Assembly: GCA_963722815.1 (NCBI GenBank)
Contig: CAVROM010000010.1
Location: forward strand, 1 to 64,000
Source of the DNA: DASQFQ01 sp963722815
Lineage (GTDB): Bacteria; Actinomycetota; Thermoleophilia; Solirubrobacterales; Solirubrobacteraceae
DNA length: 64,000 nt
Direction of reading: 5' to 3'
Shown here piece after piece: positions 1-7,498 of this stretch. The translations under genes were made by a program, and so were the position numbers. Numbering within the stretch: the stretch's first letter is position 1; each line of letters opens with the position of its first letter. The notes beneath the pieces were generated by a model that was not told the DNA's origin, searched no databases, and saw nothing but the letters and a program-made list of their open reading frames with translations.

Positions 1-1997
1 ACGACACGCTCTACTACGTCGACTACAAGCTCGAGGGCTGCGAGGGCTCGGTCACGATCGCCACCGTGCGGCCGGAGACGATGCTGGCCGACACCGCGAT
101 CGCGGTCCACCCCGACGACGACCGCTATACGCGGCTCGTGGGCGAGACGGCGATCCTGCCACTCGTCGGGCGGCGGCTGAAGATCATCGCCGACCCGTAT
201 GTGAAGCCCGAGTTCGGGACCGGCGCGCTGAAGATCACGCCGGGGCACGACCCCAACGACTTCGAGATCGGCCGCTCCCACGGGCTGGAGGAGATCTCCG
301 CGATCGGCGAGGACGGCCGCATGACCGAGGCGGCCGGCGAGCGCTTCGCTGGCATGACCGCGCTGGAGGCGCGGGAGGCGGTCGTCGAGGCCCTGCGCGA
401 GGAGGGGCGGATCGCGCGCACCGAGCCGTACCGCCACAACGTCCCGTTCTCCCACCGCTCCGGCGAGCGGATCGAGCCGCTGATCTCGCTGCAGTGGTTC
501 TGCCGCATGGAGGAGCTCGCCGCGCCGGCGATCGAGGTCGTCCGCGACGGGCGCGTCCGCATCCACCCCGAAGGCCAGCGGCGGCGCTACTTCGACTGGA
601 TGGAGAACATCCGGCCCTGGTGCATCTCGCGCCAGCTGTGGTGGGGGCACCGGATCCCCGTCTGGTACCGCGGCGAGGAGATCTACTGCGGGATCGAGCC
701 GCCGCAGGGCGACGGCTGGGAGCAGGATCCAGACGTGCTGGACACGTGGTTCTCCTCGCAGCTGTGGCCGTTCGCGACGCTCGGCTGGCCCGACGACACG
801 CCGGAGCTGCGCGCGTTCTACCCCACCGACGTGCTGCTGACGGCGCGCGACATCATCTTCCTGTGGGTGGCCCGGATGATCATGTCCGGGCTCGAGTTCG
901 TGGGCGACATCCCGTTCCGCGACGTCTACGTCCACCCGATCATCCAGGCGCCCGACGGGCGGCGGATGTCGAAGTCGCTCGGCACCGGGATCGACCCGCT
1001 GGACCTGATCGAGGGCGGCCCGCGCCCGCCGGTCTTCGAGCAGGGCGGCGAGTTCCCGGCCTACGGCGCCGACGCCGTGCGCTTCGGCCTGCTGGCCATG
1101 TCGAGCTCCCAGGACGTGCGCTTCAACGAGGACAAGGTCGCCCAGGGGCGGCAGCTCGCCAACAAGCTCTTCAACGCGTCGCGGCTCGTGCTCCTGCGGG
1201 CGCCGGACGAGCTGCCCGAGCCGCGCGCCGTCACGGTCGAGGACGCGTGGATCCTCTCGCGCCTGCAGCGCGCGAAGGCGGCGATGGAGAAGGCCTTCGA
1301 GAACTTCGAGTTCCACCGCGCAGCGCTCGGGCTCTACGACTTCGTCTACGGCGACCTGTGCGACTGGTACCTCGAGCTGATCAAGCCGCGCCTGTACGCG
1401 GACGACACCGCCGAGGTGTCCGCGGTCGCGCTGCACGTGCTGCGCGAGACGCTCGCGCTCGCCCACCCGGTGATCCCGTTCGTGACCGAGGAGATCTGGT
1501 CGTACCTGCCGGGCAGCGAGGAGCTGCTGATGGCCGGCCCATGGCCGACGCCCGACGCGGGGCTGATCGATGAGGCAGCCGAGGCCGAGCTGGCCCGCGC
1601 GATCGCCGCGGTGCAGGAGCTGCGGGCCTGGCGCGACCGGGTCGGCGCGAAGCCGGGCGCGTCGCTCGAGGCGCGGCTCGAGGCCGAGGGCTACGACCGC
1701 ACGGCCGACGCGGTCGCACGGCTCGCCCGCGTGCAGTGGACCGAGAACGGCACCGCGCCGGCCGCCACCGTCCCGATCCCCGGCGGCAACGTCGCGATCC
1801 TGGCGAGCGACGCGGTCGACACCGAGGCCGAGGCGAAGCGCGCCGCCGCCGAGCGGACCCGCCTCGAGGGTGAGATCGAGCGCGCCCAGCGCAAGCTCGG
1901 CAACGAGGGGTTCGTGACGAAGGCGAAGCCGGAAGTGGTCCAGGCCGAGCGCGACAAGCTCGCGCGGCTGCAGTCGGAGCTGGACTCGCTCGGATGA
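1..1997 (+). CDS. valS: Valyl-tRNA synthetase, 5' truncated
   Basis: Class I aminoacyl-tRNA synthetase charging tRNA-Val in the cytoplasm. The gene enters from the left edge: the frame is open from base 3 and already reads editing-domain sequence, so the N-terminus and HIGH motif lie outside the window. Visible are the CP1 editing region (motif RPETMLADTAIAVHP, about nt 69-113), the KMSKS signature in RRMSKSLG (about nt 961-984), the anticodon-binding helical domain, and the C-terminal charged coiled coil typical of ValS (about nt 1830-1994), which separates it from IleS and LeuS. The stop overlaps the folC start (ATGA), so the two genes are probably translationally coupled. Confidence 0.97.
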   Translation, partial: DTLYYVDYKLEGCEGSVTIATVRPETMLADTAIAVHPDDDRYTRLVGETAILPLVGRRLKIIADPYVKPEFGTGALKITPGHDPNDFEIGRSHGLEEISAIGEDGRMTEAAGERFAGMTALEAREAVVEALREEGRIARTEPYRHNVPFSHRSGERIEPLISLQWFCRMEELAAPAIEVVRDGRVRIHPEGQRRRYFDWMENIRPWCISRQLWWGHRIPVWYRGEEIYCGIEPPQGDGWEQDPDVLDTWFSSQLWPFATLGWPDDTPELRAFYPTDVLLTARDIIFLWVARMIMSGLEFVGDIPFRDVYVHPIIQAPDGRRMSKSLGTGIDPLDLIEGGPRPPVFEQGGEFPAYGADAVRFGLLAMSSSQDVRFNEDKVAQGRQLANKLFNASRLVLLRAPDELPEPRAVTVEDAWILSRLQRAKAAMEKAFENFEFHRAALGLYDFVYGDLCDWYLELIKPRLYADDTAEVSAVALHVLRETLALAHPVIPFVTEEIWSYLPGSEELLMAGPWPTPDAGLIDEAAEAELARAIAAVQELRAWRDRVGAKPGASLEARLEAEGYDRTADAVARLARVQWTENGTAPAATVPIPGGNVAILASDAVDTEAEAKRAAAERTRLEGEIERAQRKLGNEGFVTKAKPEVVQAERDKLARLQSELDSLG

Positions 1998-3214
1998 GCT
2001 GGACGCTCGAGCAGGCGGAGGACCATCTCCTCTCGGTCGAGCTCTTCGGCATGAAGTTCGGGCTGGAGCGGATGCGCCGCCTGCTCACCGTGCTCGGCAG
2101 CCCCCAGCGGGCGTTCCGCTCGATCCACGTCGTCGGCACCAACGGCAAGAGCTCGACGGTGCGCATGGCCGCGGCGATCCTCGACGCCCACGGCATCCGT
2201 ACCGGTGCGTATCTGTCACCGCACCTCTCGAGCTTCGCGGAGCGCATCCGGATCGGCGACGCCGACCTCGATCCCGACGCCTTCGGCGCCGCGGTGGAGC
2301 GCGCCGCCACGGCGGCGGCCAAGGTCGACCGCACGCTGTCCGGCGGCGAGCGCGTGACCCAGTTCGAGCTGCTCACCGCCGCGGCGTTCTCGGAGCTCGC
2401 GGAGCGCGGCGTGGAGGCGGCCGTGGTCGAGGCCGGCCTCGGCGGCCGCCACGACGCCACGAACGTGCTCGCGGCGCCGGTCGTCGTGCTCACCAACGTC
2501 GGCCTCGAGCACACCCGCTGGCTCGGCCCGACGATCACCGACATCGCGCGGGAGAAGCTCGCGGTCGTCGCGCCCGGCTCGACGCTCGTCGTCGGCGAGC
2601 TCGACCCCGAGGCCGAGGCGGAGGTGGCGAAGGTCGACGCGCGCGTCATTCACGCCGACGCCACCGACGGAGCACCCTTCACGGGCTTCCAGCGGGCGAA
2701 CTTCGCCGTCGCGCGAGCCGCGACCAGAGAGTTTCTCGGGACGCTCGACGAGGCCGCGGTCCTCCGCGCCGCCTCGTCCCTCACCGTCCCCGGGCGCTTC
2801 CAGGTCGTCGCCGAAGCGCCCCTCACGATCTTCGACGGCGCGCACAACCCGTCGGGGGTGGCGGCGCTCGCCTCGGCGCTGCGCGACGCGGTCGGGGAGA
2901 AGCCGCTTGTCGCGGTGCTGTCCGTGCTCGACGACAAGGACGCCGCGGGAATGCTGCGCGAGCTCGTCCCGCTCGCCTCCGGGGCGGTCTTCACCGCCAG
3001 CGGCAACCCGCGCGCGCTGAGCCCGGCCACGCTCTCCTCGCTGTGGGACCAGCTGGGCGGCCCGGCGGCCGGGATCGAGGGCGATCCGCGCGCCGCGGTC
3101 GAGAGGGCTCGGGCGCTCGCGGGCGAAGAAGGCGCCGTGGTGGCCACCGGCTCGATCTACCTGGTCGCCGACCTGCTGTCCGAGCCGGGGCGCCGGAGGG
3201 CGTCGGCGCTGTGA
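1994..3214 (+). CDS. folC: Folylpolyglutamate synthase / dihydrofolate synthase
   Basis: Mur-ligase-family enzyme adding glutamate to dihydropteroate or folates, using ATP. The protein is 406 residues, normal for FolC. The P-loop GTNGKSS lies at residues 48-54, followed by the family motif AYLSPHL. A conserved GLGGRHDATNV block and a C-terminal Mur ligase domain with FDGAHNPSG also match. The ATG overlaps the valS stop by 4 nt, the usual valS-folC arrangement in many bacteria. Its own stop overlaps the GTG of the next tiny ORF. Single-function versus bifunctional activity cannot be decided here. Confidence 0.95.
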   Translation: MSWTLEQAEDHLLSVELFGMKFGLERMRRLLTVLGSPQRAFRSIHVVGTNGKSSTVRMAAAILDAHGIRTGAYLSPHLSSFAERIRIGDADLDPDAFGAAVERAATAAAKVDRTLSGGERVTQFELLTAAAFSELAERGVEAAVVEAGLGGRHDATNVLAAPVVVLTNVGLEHTRWLGPTITDIAREKLAVVAPGSTLVVGELDPEAEAEVAKVDARVIHADATDGAPFTGFQRANFAVARAATREFLGTLDEAAVLRAASSLTVPGRFQVVAEAPLTIFDGAHNPSGVAALASALRDAVGEKPLVAVLSVLDDKDAAGMLRELVPLASGAVFTASGNPRALSPATLSSLWDQLGGPAAGIEGDPRAAVERARALAGEEGAVVATGSIYLVADLLSEPGRRRASAL

Positions 3215-3327
3215 ACCCCCGCGGCCCCGGCGTGCTGCAGATGGTGATGCTCGTCGCCGTGGTCGTGGCGCTCGTTATCCTCGTGTTCTTCGCGCTCGGC
3301 TACCTCTTCGGCCGGATGTTCCTGTAA
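3211..3327 (+). CDS. Small single-span membrane peptide (38 aa)
   Basis: Tiny ORF starting at a GTG that overlaps the folC stop (GTGA). It encodes 38 residues: a short polar N-terminus (MNPRGPGVLQ), then about 24 hydrophobic residues rich in Val, Leu and Ala (from MVMLVAVVVALVIL onward), ending LFGRMFL. The overlap and coding-type codon use argue that it is real and coupled to folC. I do not recognise a family. It may be a small membrane-associated peptide acting with the membrane protein encoded just downstream. Confidence 0.55.
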   Translation: MNPRGPGVLQMVMLVAVVVALVILVFFALGYLFGRMFL

Positions 3328-3336
3328 CCCTCTGGG

Positions 3337-3342
3337 TACGCT
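3337..3342 (+). promoter_or_regulatory. Leaderless -10 element (TACGCT)
   Basis: TACGCT lies 6 nt upstream of the GTG at 3349, in the only short gap after the folC operon. No Shine-Dalgarno sequence is present, so the transcript probably begins at or next to the start codon. Confidence 0.5.
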
Positions 3343-3348
3343 GTCGCG

Positions 3349-3913
3349 GTGCGCATGCTGACTTTCGGCGTCTTCGGCATCAATAACGACAGCGTCAACA
3401 CGGCGGTCAACGTCCTGATCCTCGTGCTGCTCGTCGTCTGGGTGGCGCTGATCTTCTGGACGTTCACCGACGCAAGGCGCCGGATCGACGACCCGATGCT
3501 GGTCGGCTGCGCGACGCTCGCCTCGGTGTTCCCGTTCGTGGGCACGATCGTCTACGCGATCATCCGCCCGCCGGAGTACCTCGACGATGTGCGCCTGCGC
3601 GAGCTCGAGATGCAGGCTGCCGAGGCGCGCCTCACCTCGTTCGACTACCAGCTGTGCCCGTACTGCGACTACGAGGTCAAGGGCGACTACCTGCGCTGCC
3701 CGAGCTGTATGCGGCGGCTCAAGGAGCGCTGCTACTCGTGCGGCAAGCCGATCGACCCCGCCTGGAAGCTGTGCCCGTACTGCGAGGCCGAGACGGGCGC
3801 CGTCCCGCCGCCCTCCGCGCGCCGCCGGCGCCGCGGTGGCACCTCTTCGGAGCAGGCGGTGGCGGAGGCTGAGCCTCCGCCCGAGCACGCCTCCCCGCTG
3901 AATCCGACTCTGA
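3349..3913 (+). CDS. Two-TM zinc-ribbon membrane protein, 3' end unresolved
   Basis: Starts at GTG 3349 (or ATG 3355). The N-terminus has two hydrophobic segments (about residues 17-42 and 50-72) ending in IIRPPEYLDD. A cytoplasmic tail follows with four cysteine pairs (CPYC, CPSC, CYSC, CPYC), i.e. two zinc-ribbon modules, and an Arg-rich then Glu/Pro-rich tail. Function unknown; this double-ribbon membrane architecture looks like a small membrane-bound regulator. Oddity: the frame has no stop before ndk and stays open through ndk into maf (to 4896). The other +1 frame has TGA codons at 3899-3901 and 3911-3913, so a one-base error near 3800-3900 would give a normal end. I give the end at that TGA. 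Confidence 0.6.
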
Positions 3914-3925
3914 AAGGCACCTCCA

Positions 3926-4330
3926 ATGGACCGGACCCTCATCCTGGTCAAGCCGGACGCGTTCGCGCGCAACCTGACCGGCGAGATCATCGCCCGCTTC
4001 GAGCGCAAGGGCCTGCGCATCGTCGCGCTCCGCCACATGACGATGGACACCCAGCTCGCCGAGCAGCACTACGCCGAGCACAACGGCAAGCCGTTCTTCG
4101 GCGAGCTCGTGAGCTTCATCACCTCCGGCCCGCTCGTCGCCATGGTGCTGGAGGGCGAGGAGGCCGTCCGCGCCGCCCGCCAGGTGATCGGCGCGACCAA
4201 CCCGCTCGAGGCCACCACCGGCTCGATCCGCGGCGACTTCGCCGTCGCGGTGGGCCAGAACATGGTCCACGGGTCGGACTCCGCGGAGTCCGCCGAGCGC
4301 GAGGCGGCGCTGTTCTTCCCCGACCTCTGA
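3926..4330 (+). CDS. ndk: Nucleoside diphosphate kinase
   Basis: Transfers the gamma-phosphate of ATP to nucleoside diphosphates through a phospho-histidine. At 134 residues it has the expected length and reads MDRTLILVKPDAFARN at the N-terminus. The active-site histidine is in NMVHGSDS (His115), and the ATTGSIRGDFA block that contacts nucleotide is intact. The ATG has a GAAAGG ribosome-binding site about 9 nt upstream. The stop overlaps the proposed CTG start of maf. Although the same DNA is open in frame 1, the strong family match shows this frame is the coding one. Confidence 0.97.
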   Translation: MDRTLILVKPDAFARNLTGEIIARFERKGLRIVALRHMTMDTQLAEQHYAEHNGKPFFGELVSFITSGPLVAMVLEGEEAVRAARQVIGATNPLEATTGSIRGDFAVAVGQNMVHGSDSAESAEREAALFFPDL

Positions 4331-4896
4331 TCCTCGCCTCGGGCTCGCCCCAGAGGCGGGCGATCCTCGAGCAGGCGGGCATCCCGTTCGAGGTGCGGGT
4401 CTCCGGCGCGGAGGAGGAGACCCGCGGCGACCCCCGCGAGGTCGCGCTCGAGAACGCGCGGCGCAAGGCCGGCGCGGTGGACGCGCCCGGCCGGCTGATC
4501 CTCGGCGCCGACACCGACGTCGCGCTCGACGGCGACATCCTCGGCAAGCCCGCCGACGCGGAGCAGGCGGCGCGCTTCCTCGAGCGCCTCTCCGGCCGCA
4601 CCCACGAGGTCGTCGGCGGCGTCGTCCTCACCGGCGTCGGGGAGTTCGTCGAGGTCACCGAGGTCGACTTCGCACCCCTCGACCGCTCAACGGTCGAGTG
4701 GTACGTGAGGTCGAGGGAGTGGGAGGGCCGCGCCGGCGGCTACGCGATCCAGGGCCGCGGCGCGGCGCTGATCACCGGGATCCGGGGCGACTATCTGAAC
4801 GTCGTCGGTCTGCCGCTCGCGCGGCTCCTGAAGCTGCATCCCGACTTGCATCCGGCCACCCCGATTTCCAGGGGTTCCGCGGGGGGCGTTCGGTAG
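4327..4896 (+). CDS. maf: Maf-family nucleotide pyrophosphatase
   Basis: House-cleaning pyrophosphatase hydrolysing non-canonical or pyrimidine nucleoside triphosphates. The start is read as CTG 4327, which overlaps the ndk stop (CTGA) and gives the typical Maf N-terminus (M)ILASGSPQRRAIL. No ATG, GTG or TTG is available nearby. Other family hallmarks are GADTDVALDGDILGKP, the SGRTHEVVGGVVL block and the C-terminal GGYAIQGRGAALI and GDYLNVVGLPL segments. The protein would be 189 residues. Its TAG is the first half of a TAGACT hexamer (4894-4899) that could promote mreB. Confidence 0.9.
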   Translation: MILASGSPQRRAILEQAGIPFEVRVSGAEEETRGDPREVALENARRKAGAVDAPGRLILGADTDVALDGDILGKPADAEQAARFLERLSGRTHEVVGGVVLTGVGEFVEVTEVDFAPLDRSTVEWYVRSREWEGRAGGYAIQGRGAALITGIRGDYLNVVGLPLARLLKLHPDLHPATPISRGSAGGVR

Positions 4897-4961
4897 ACTG
4901 CCCCGACCGCGCGCACCCTCTCTGGCTCAGGCCACGGTCGCGCGCGCAGGGTTCCTTCCTC

Positions 4962-6017
4962 ATGGGCTTCTTCTCGTACCTCACCGGTTTCGGTGGCCGC
5001 GACATGGCGGTCGACCTCGGCACGGCCAACACCCTCGTCTACGTGCGGGGCCGCGGCATCGTGCTGTCCGAGCCGAGCGTGGTCGCGATCGACTCGCGCA
5101 CCGGGGAGGTCCACGCCGTGGGGATCGAGGCCAAGCGCATGCTCGGCCGCACGCCCGGCACGATCTCGGCGATCCGTCCCCTCAAGGACGGTGTCATCGC
5201 CGACTTCGACGTGACGGAGGAGATGCTCCGCCACTTCATCCAGAAGGTGCACCAGAACCGCTGGGCCCACCCGCGCGTCGTCGTCTGCGTCCCCTCGGGA
5301 GTGACCGGGGTGGAGAAGCGCGCGGTGGAGGAGGCGTGCCTCTCGGCCGGGGCCCGTCAGGCGTACCTGATCGAGGAGCCGATGGCCGCGGCCATCGGCG
5401 CCGGCCTGCCGGTGGGGGAGCCGACGGGCAACATGGTCGTCGACATCGGCGGAGGCACGTCCGAGGTCGCGGTCATCAGCCTCGGCGGCATCGTCGTCAG
5501 CCAGTCGATCCGCGTCGGCGGCGACGAGCTGGACGAGGCGATCATCAACTACGTCAAGAAGGAGTACAAGCTCCTGATCGGCCAGCAGACGGCCGAGGAG
5601 GTCAAGCTCGAGATCGGCTCCGCCTACCCGCTGGAGGAAGAGGTCCAGGCCGAGATCCGCGGCCGCGACCTCGTGTCCGGGTTACCGAAGACCGTGGTAC
5701 TCACCTCCGAGGAGGTGCGCGCCGCGCTCGAGGAGCCGCTCGTGCAGATCATCGACGCCATCAAGGAGACGCTCGACCGCACTCCGCCCGAGCTGGCGTC
5801 GGACATCATGGATCGCGGCATCATGCTCGCCGGCGGCGGCTCGCTCCTTCAGGGGATCGACGAGCGGCTGCGCGAGGAGACGCAGATGCCCGCCCATCGC
5901 GCCGAGTCGCCGCTGACATGTGTCGCGGTCGGCTCCGGGCGTTCGCTGGAGGAGTTCGAAGCCATTCACCGTTCGAACCGCAACAACAACTCGCGCAACC
6001 GGCGGCCCAGGCGATGA
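4962..6017 (+). CDS. mreB: Rod-shape-determining actin homologue MreB
   Basis: Bacterial actin that polymerises under the membrane and guides the elongasome. The 351-residue product carries phosphate 1 motif DLGTANTLVY (residues 18-27), the DIGGGTSEVAV phosphate 2 loop (about 161-171) and the adenosine loop MLAGGGSLLQG. A basic Asn/Arg tail (SNRNNNSRNRRPRR) is unusual for MreB, which normally ends shortly after the last helix. ATG 4962 begins MGFFSYLTGFGGRDMAVD, the typical amphipathic N-terminus. The 65-nt gap before it contains TAGACT, so the mRNA would have a leader of roughly 55 nt. It heads the mre-mrd operon. Confidence 0.97.
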   Translation: MGFFSYLTGFGGRDMAVDLGTANTLVYVRGRGIVLSEPSVVAIDSRTGEVHAVGIEAKRMLGRTPGTISAIRPLKDGVIADFDVTEEMLRHFIQKVHQNRWAHPRVVVCVPSGVTGVEKRAVEEACLSAGARQAYLIEEPMAAAIGAGLPVGEPTGNMVVDIGGGTSEVAVISLGGIVVSQSIRVGGDELDEAIINYVKKEYKLLIGQQTAEEVKLEIGSAYPLEEEVQAEIRGRDLVSGLPKTVVLTSEEVRAALEEPLVQIIDAIKETLDRTPPELASDIMDRGIMLAGGGSLLQGIDERLREETQMPAHRAESPLTCVAVGSGRSLEEFEAIHRSNRNNNSRNRRPRR

Positions 6018-6048
6018 CGAACGCAACCATCTTGGAGACACTTTCCGC

Positions 6049-6933
6049 ATGTACGACAAAGCGGTGCGGCGACGCCGGGCGGTCTTGGCCGTCCTGCTGG
6101 CGCTCTCGCTGATCCTGCTCACCGCCTACTTCGGCGAAACCAGCACCGGCAGCCTGCACGGCGTCCAACGCAATGCGATGGAGGTGCTCGCTCCGATCCA
6201 GGAGGGCGCCAACCGCGTCGTGAAGCCCTTCCGCGACCTCTTCGGGTGGTTCGGCTCGACCTTGAAGGCGAAGGACGAGCGCGACAAGCTCAAGAAGGAG
6301 CGCGACGCCCTGCGCACGGAGGTCACGACCCTGCAGGTCGACGGCGCCGAGAACAAGCAGCTGCGCGGGCTGCTGGACATCAACACCGGCGGCGGCATGA
6401 AGGTGTACGAGCCGGTGATCGCGCGCGTCTTCGCCCGCTCGCCGAGCACCTGGTACTCGACCGTCGAGATCAACAAGGGCTCGAGCGACGGCGTCAAGCC
6501 CGACCAGCCCGTGGTCAACGGCGAGGGCCTCGTCGGCAAGGTCAAGTCGGTCTCCGACGGCAACGCGATCGTGATGCTGCTCACCGACCAGGAGTTCGGC
6601 GTCTCCGCCAAGGCGGCCCGCTCCGGCGAGCCGGGCTCGATCGACCCCGCCGTCGGCGCCCCCGGCGACCTGCTGCTCGAGCTCGTCCCGCACGGCAAGG
6701 ACGTCAAGAAGGGCGAGAAGATCGTCACCGCGGGCACGGTCTCGACGCGGCTCAAGTCGCTGTTCCCGCCCGGCATCCTGATCGGCACGGTCAACCGCGT
6801 CGACGAGGGCGAGGGCGAGCTCGATCGCCGCATCCACGTACGCCCGGCCGCCGACCTGCGCCGGCTCGAGTACCTCGAGGTGCTCACGAAGCCGAACACC
6901 GACCTGCTCGCCTCGACCAACCGGTCGCCGTGA
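6049..6933 (+). CDS. mreC: Rod-shape-determining protein MreC
   Basis: Periplasm-facing scaffold linking MreB, MreD, RodA and PBP2. The 294-residue protein has one N-terminal membrane segment (about residues 9-27), a coiled coil (about 60-100, with KAKDERDKLKKERDALRTEV) and the beta-rich MreC domain with the family features INKGSSDGVKPDQPVVNGEGLVG and VTAGTVSTRLKSLFPPGILIG in pieces. A weak TTGGAGA ribosome-binding site lies about 12 nt before ATG 6049. The stop overlaps the mreD GTG (GTGA). Confidence 0.95.
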   Translation: MYDKAVRRRRAVLAVLLALSLILLTAYFGETSTGSLHGVQRNAMEVLAPIQEGANRVVKPFRDLFGWFGSTLKAKDERDKLKKERDALRTEVTTLQVDGAENKQLRGLLDINTGGGMKVYEPVIARVFARSPSTWYSTVEINKGSSDGVKPDQPVVNGEGLVGKVKSVSDGNAIVMLLTDQEFGVSAKAARSGEPGSIDPAVGAPGDLLLELVPHGKDVKKGEKIVTAGTVSTRLKSLFPPGILIGTVNRVDEGEGELDRRIHVRPAADLRRLEYLEVLTKPNTDLLASTNRSP

Positions 6934-7496
6934 CCCCGACCGGCCCCGCGATCGCCCGCCTCGCCGCGCTCGGCCTGATCGGCTGCATCCTGCAGCTGAC
7001 CGCGGTGGCCCAGATCACGGTCTTCGGCGTCCCCGCCGACCTGACGCCGCTGATGGTGTGCTCGGTCGGCCTGCTGATGGGCTCGGTACCCGGCGCGCTG
7101 TTCGGCTTCGGCGTCGGGCTGTTCGTCGACATCGCGCTGCTGCAGACGCTCGGGATCTCCTCGCTCGTGCTGACCGGCGTCGGCTACGGCGCCGGGCGCC
7201 TGCGCGAGCTGCGCGACCCCGCCCACGGGCTCGTCCCGGTCGCGGTCGGCGCGATCGGCACCGCGGCCTACGCGATCGGCTTCTCGGTCATGCAGTTCCT
7301 GCTCGGCGTCGACGCACCGGTCTCGTTCCTGCTCGTCCGCCAGATCCTGCTGGTGATCGTCCTCAACACGCTGCTGGCGCTGCCGGTGCACCTGATCATC
7401 CGCCGCTGGCTGTCGCCCTTCCTGCCCGACGACCCGCGCCGCCGCCGGCGCCGGGCCTACACGACCGGCGGGCTCAGCCCGCTCTCGCGAGCCTGA
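6930..7496 (+). CDS. mreD: Rod-shape-determining membrane protein MreD
   Basis: Small integral membrane partner of MreC. The 188 residues are almost entirely hydrophobic, with about five predicted spans and the PADLTPLMVCSVGLLMG and GFGVGLFVDI segments typical of MreD. It ends with a basic RRRRRRAY cytoplasmic tail. GTG 6930 overlaps the mreC stop. Position between mreC and the PBP2 gene supports the call, since MreD sequences are poorly conserved. Confidence 0.9.
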   Translation: MTPTGPAIARLAALGLIGCILQLTAVAQITVFGVPADLTPLMVCSVGLLMGSVPGALFGFGVGLFVDIALLQTLGISSLVLTGVGYGAGRLRELRDPAHGLVPVAVGAIGTAAYAIGFSVMQFLLGVDAPVSFLLVRQILLVIVLNTLLALPVHLIIRRWLSPFLPDDPRRRRRRAYTTGGLSPLSRA

Positions 7497-7498
7497 GC

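Noticed and set aside
3349..4896. Genuine three-part zinc-ribbon/Maf fusion protein
   Set aside because: The middle third is out-of-frame ndk sequence, and Maf has its own natural start overlapping the ndk stop.
4894..4899. TAGACT after maf as a leaderless promoter of mreB
   Set aside because: The mreB ATG is 62 nt downstream and no in-frame start lies 6-11 nt from the hexamer. At best it makes an mRNA with a leader.
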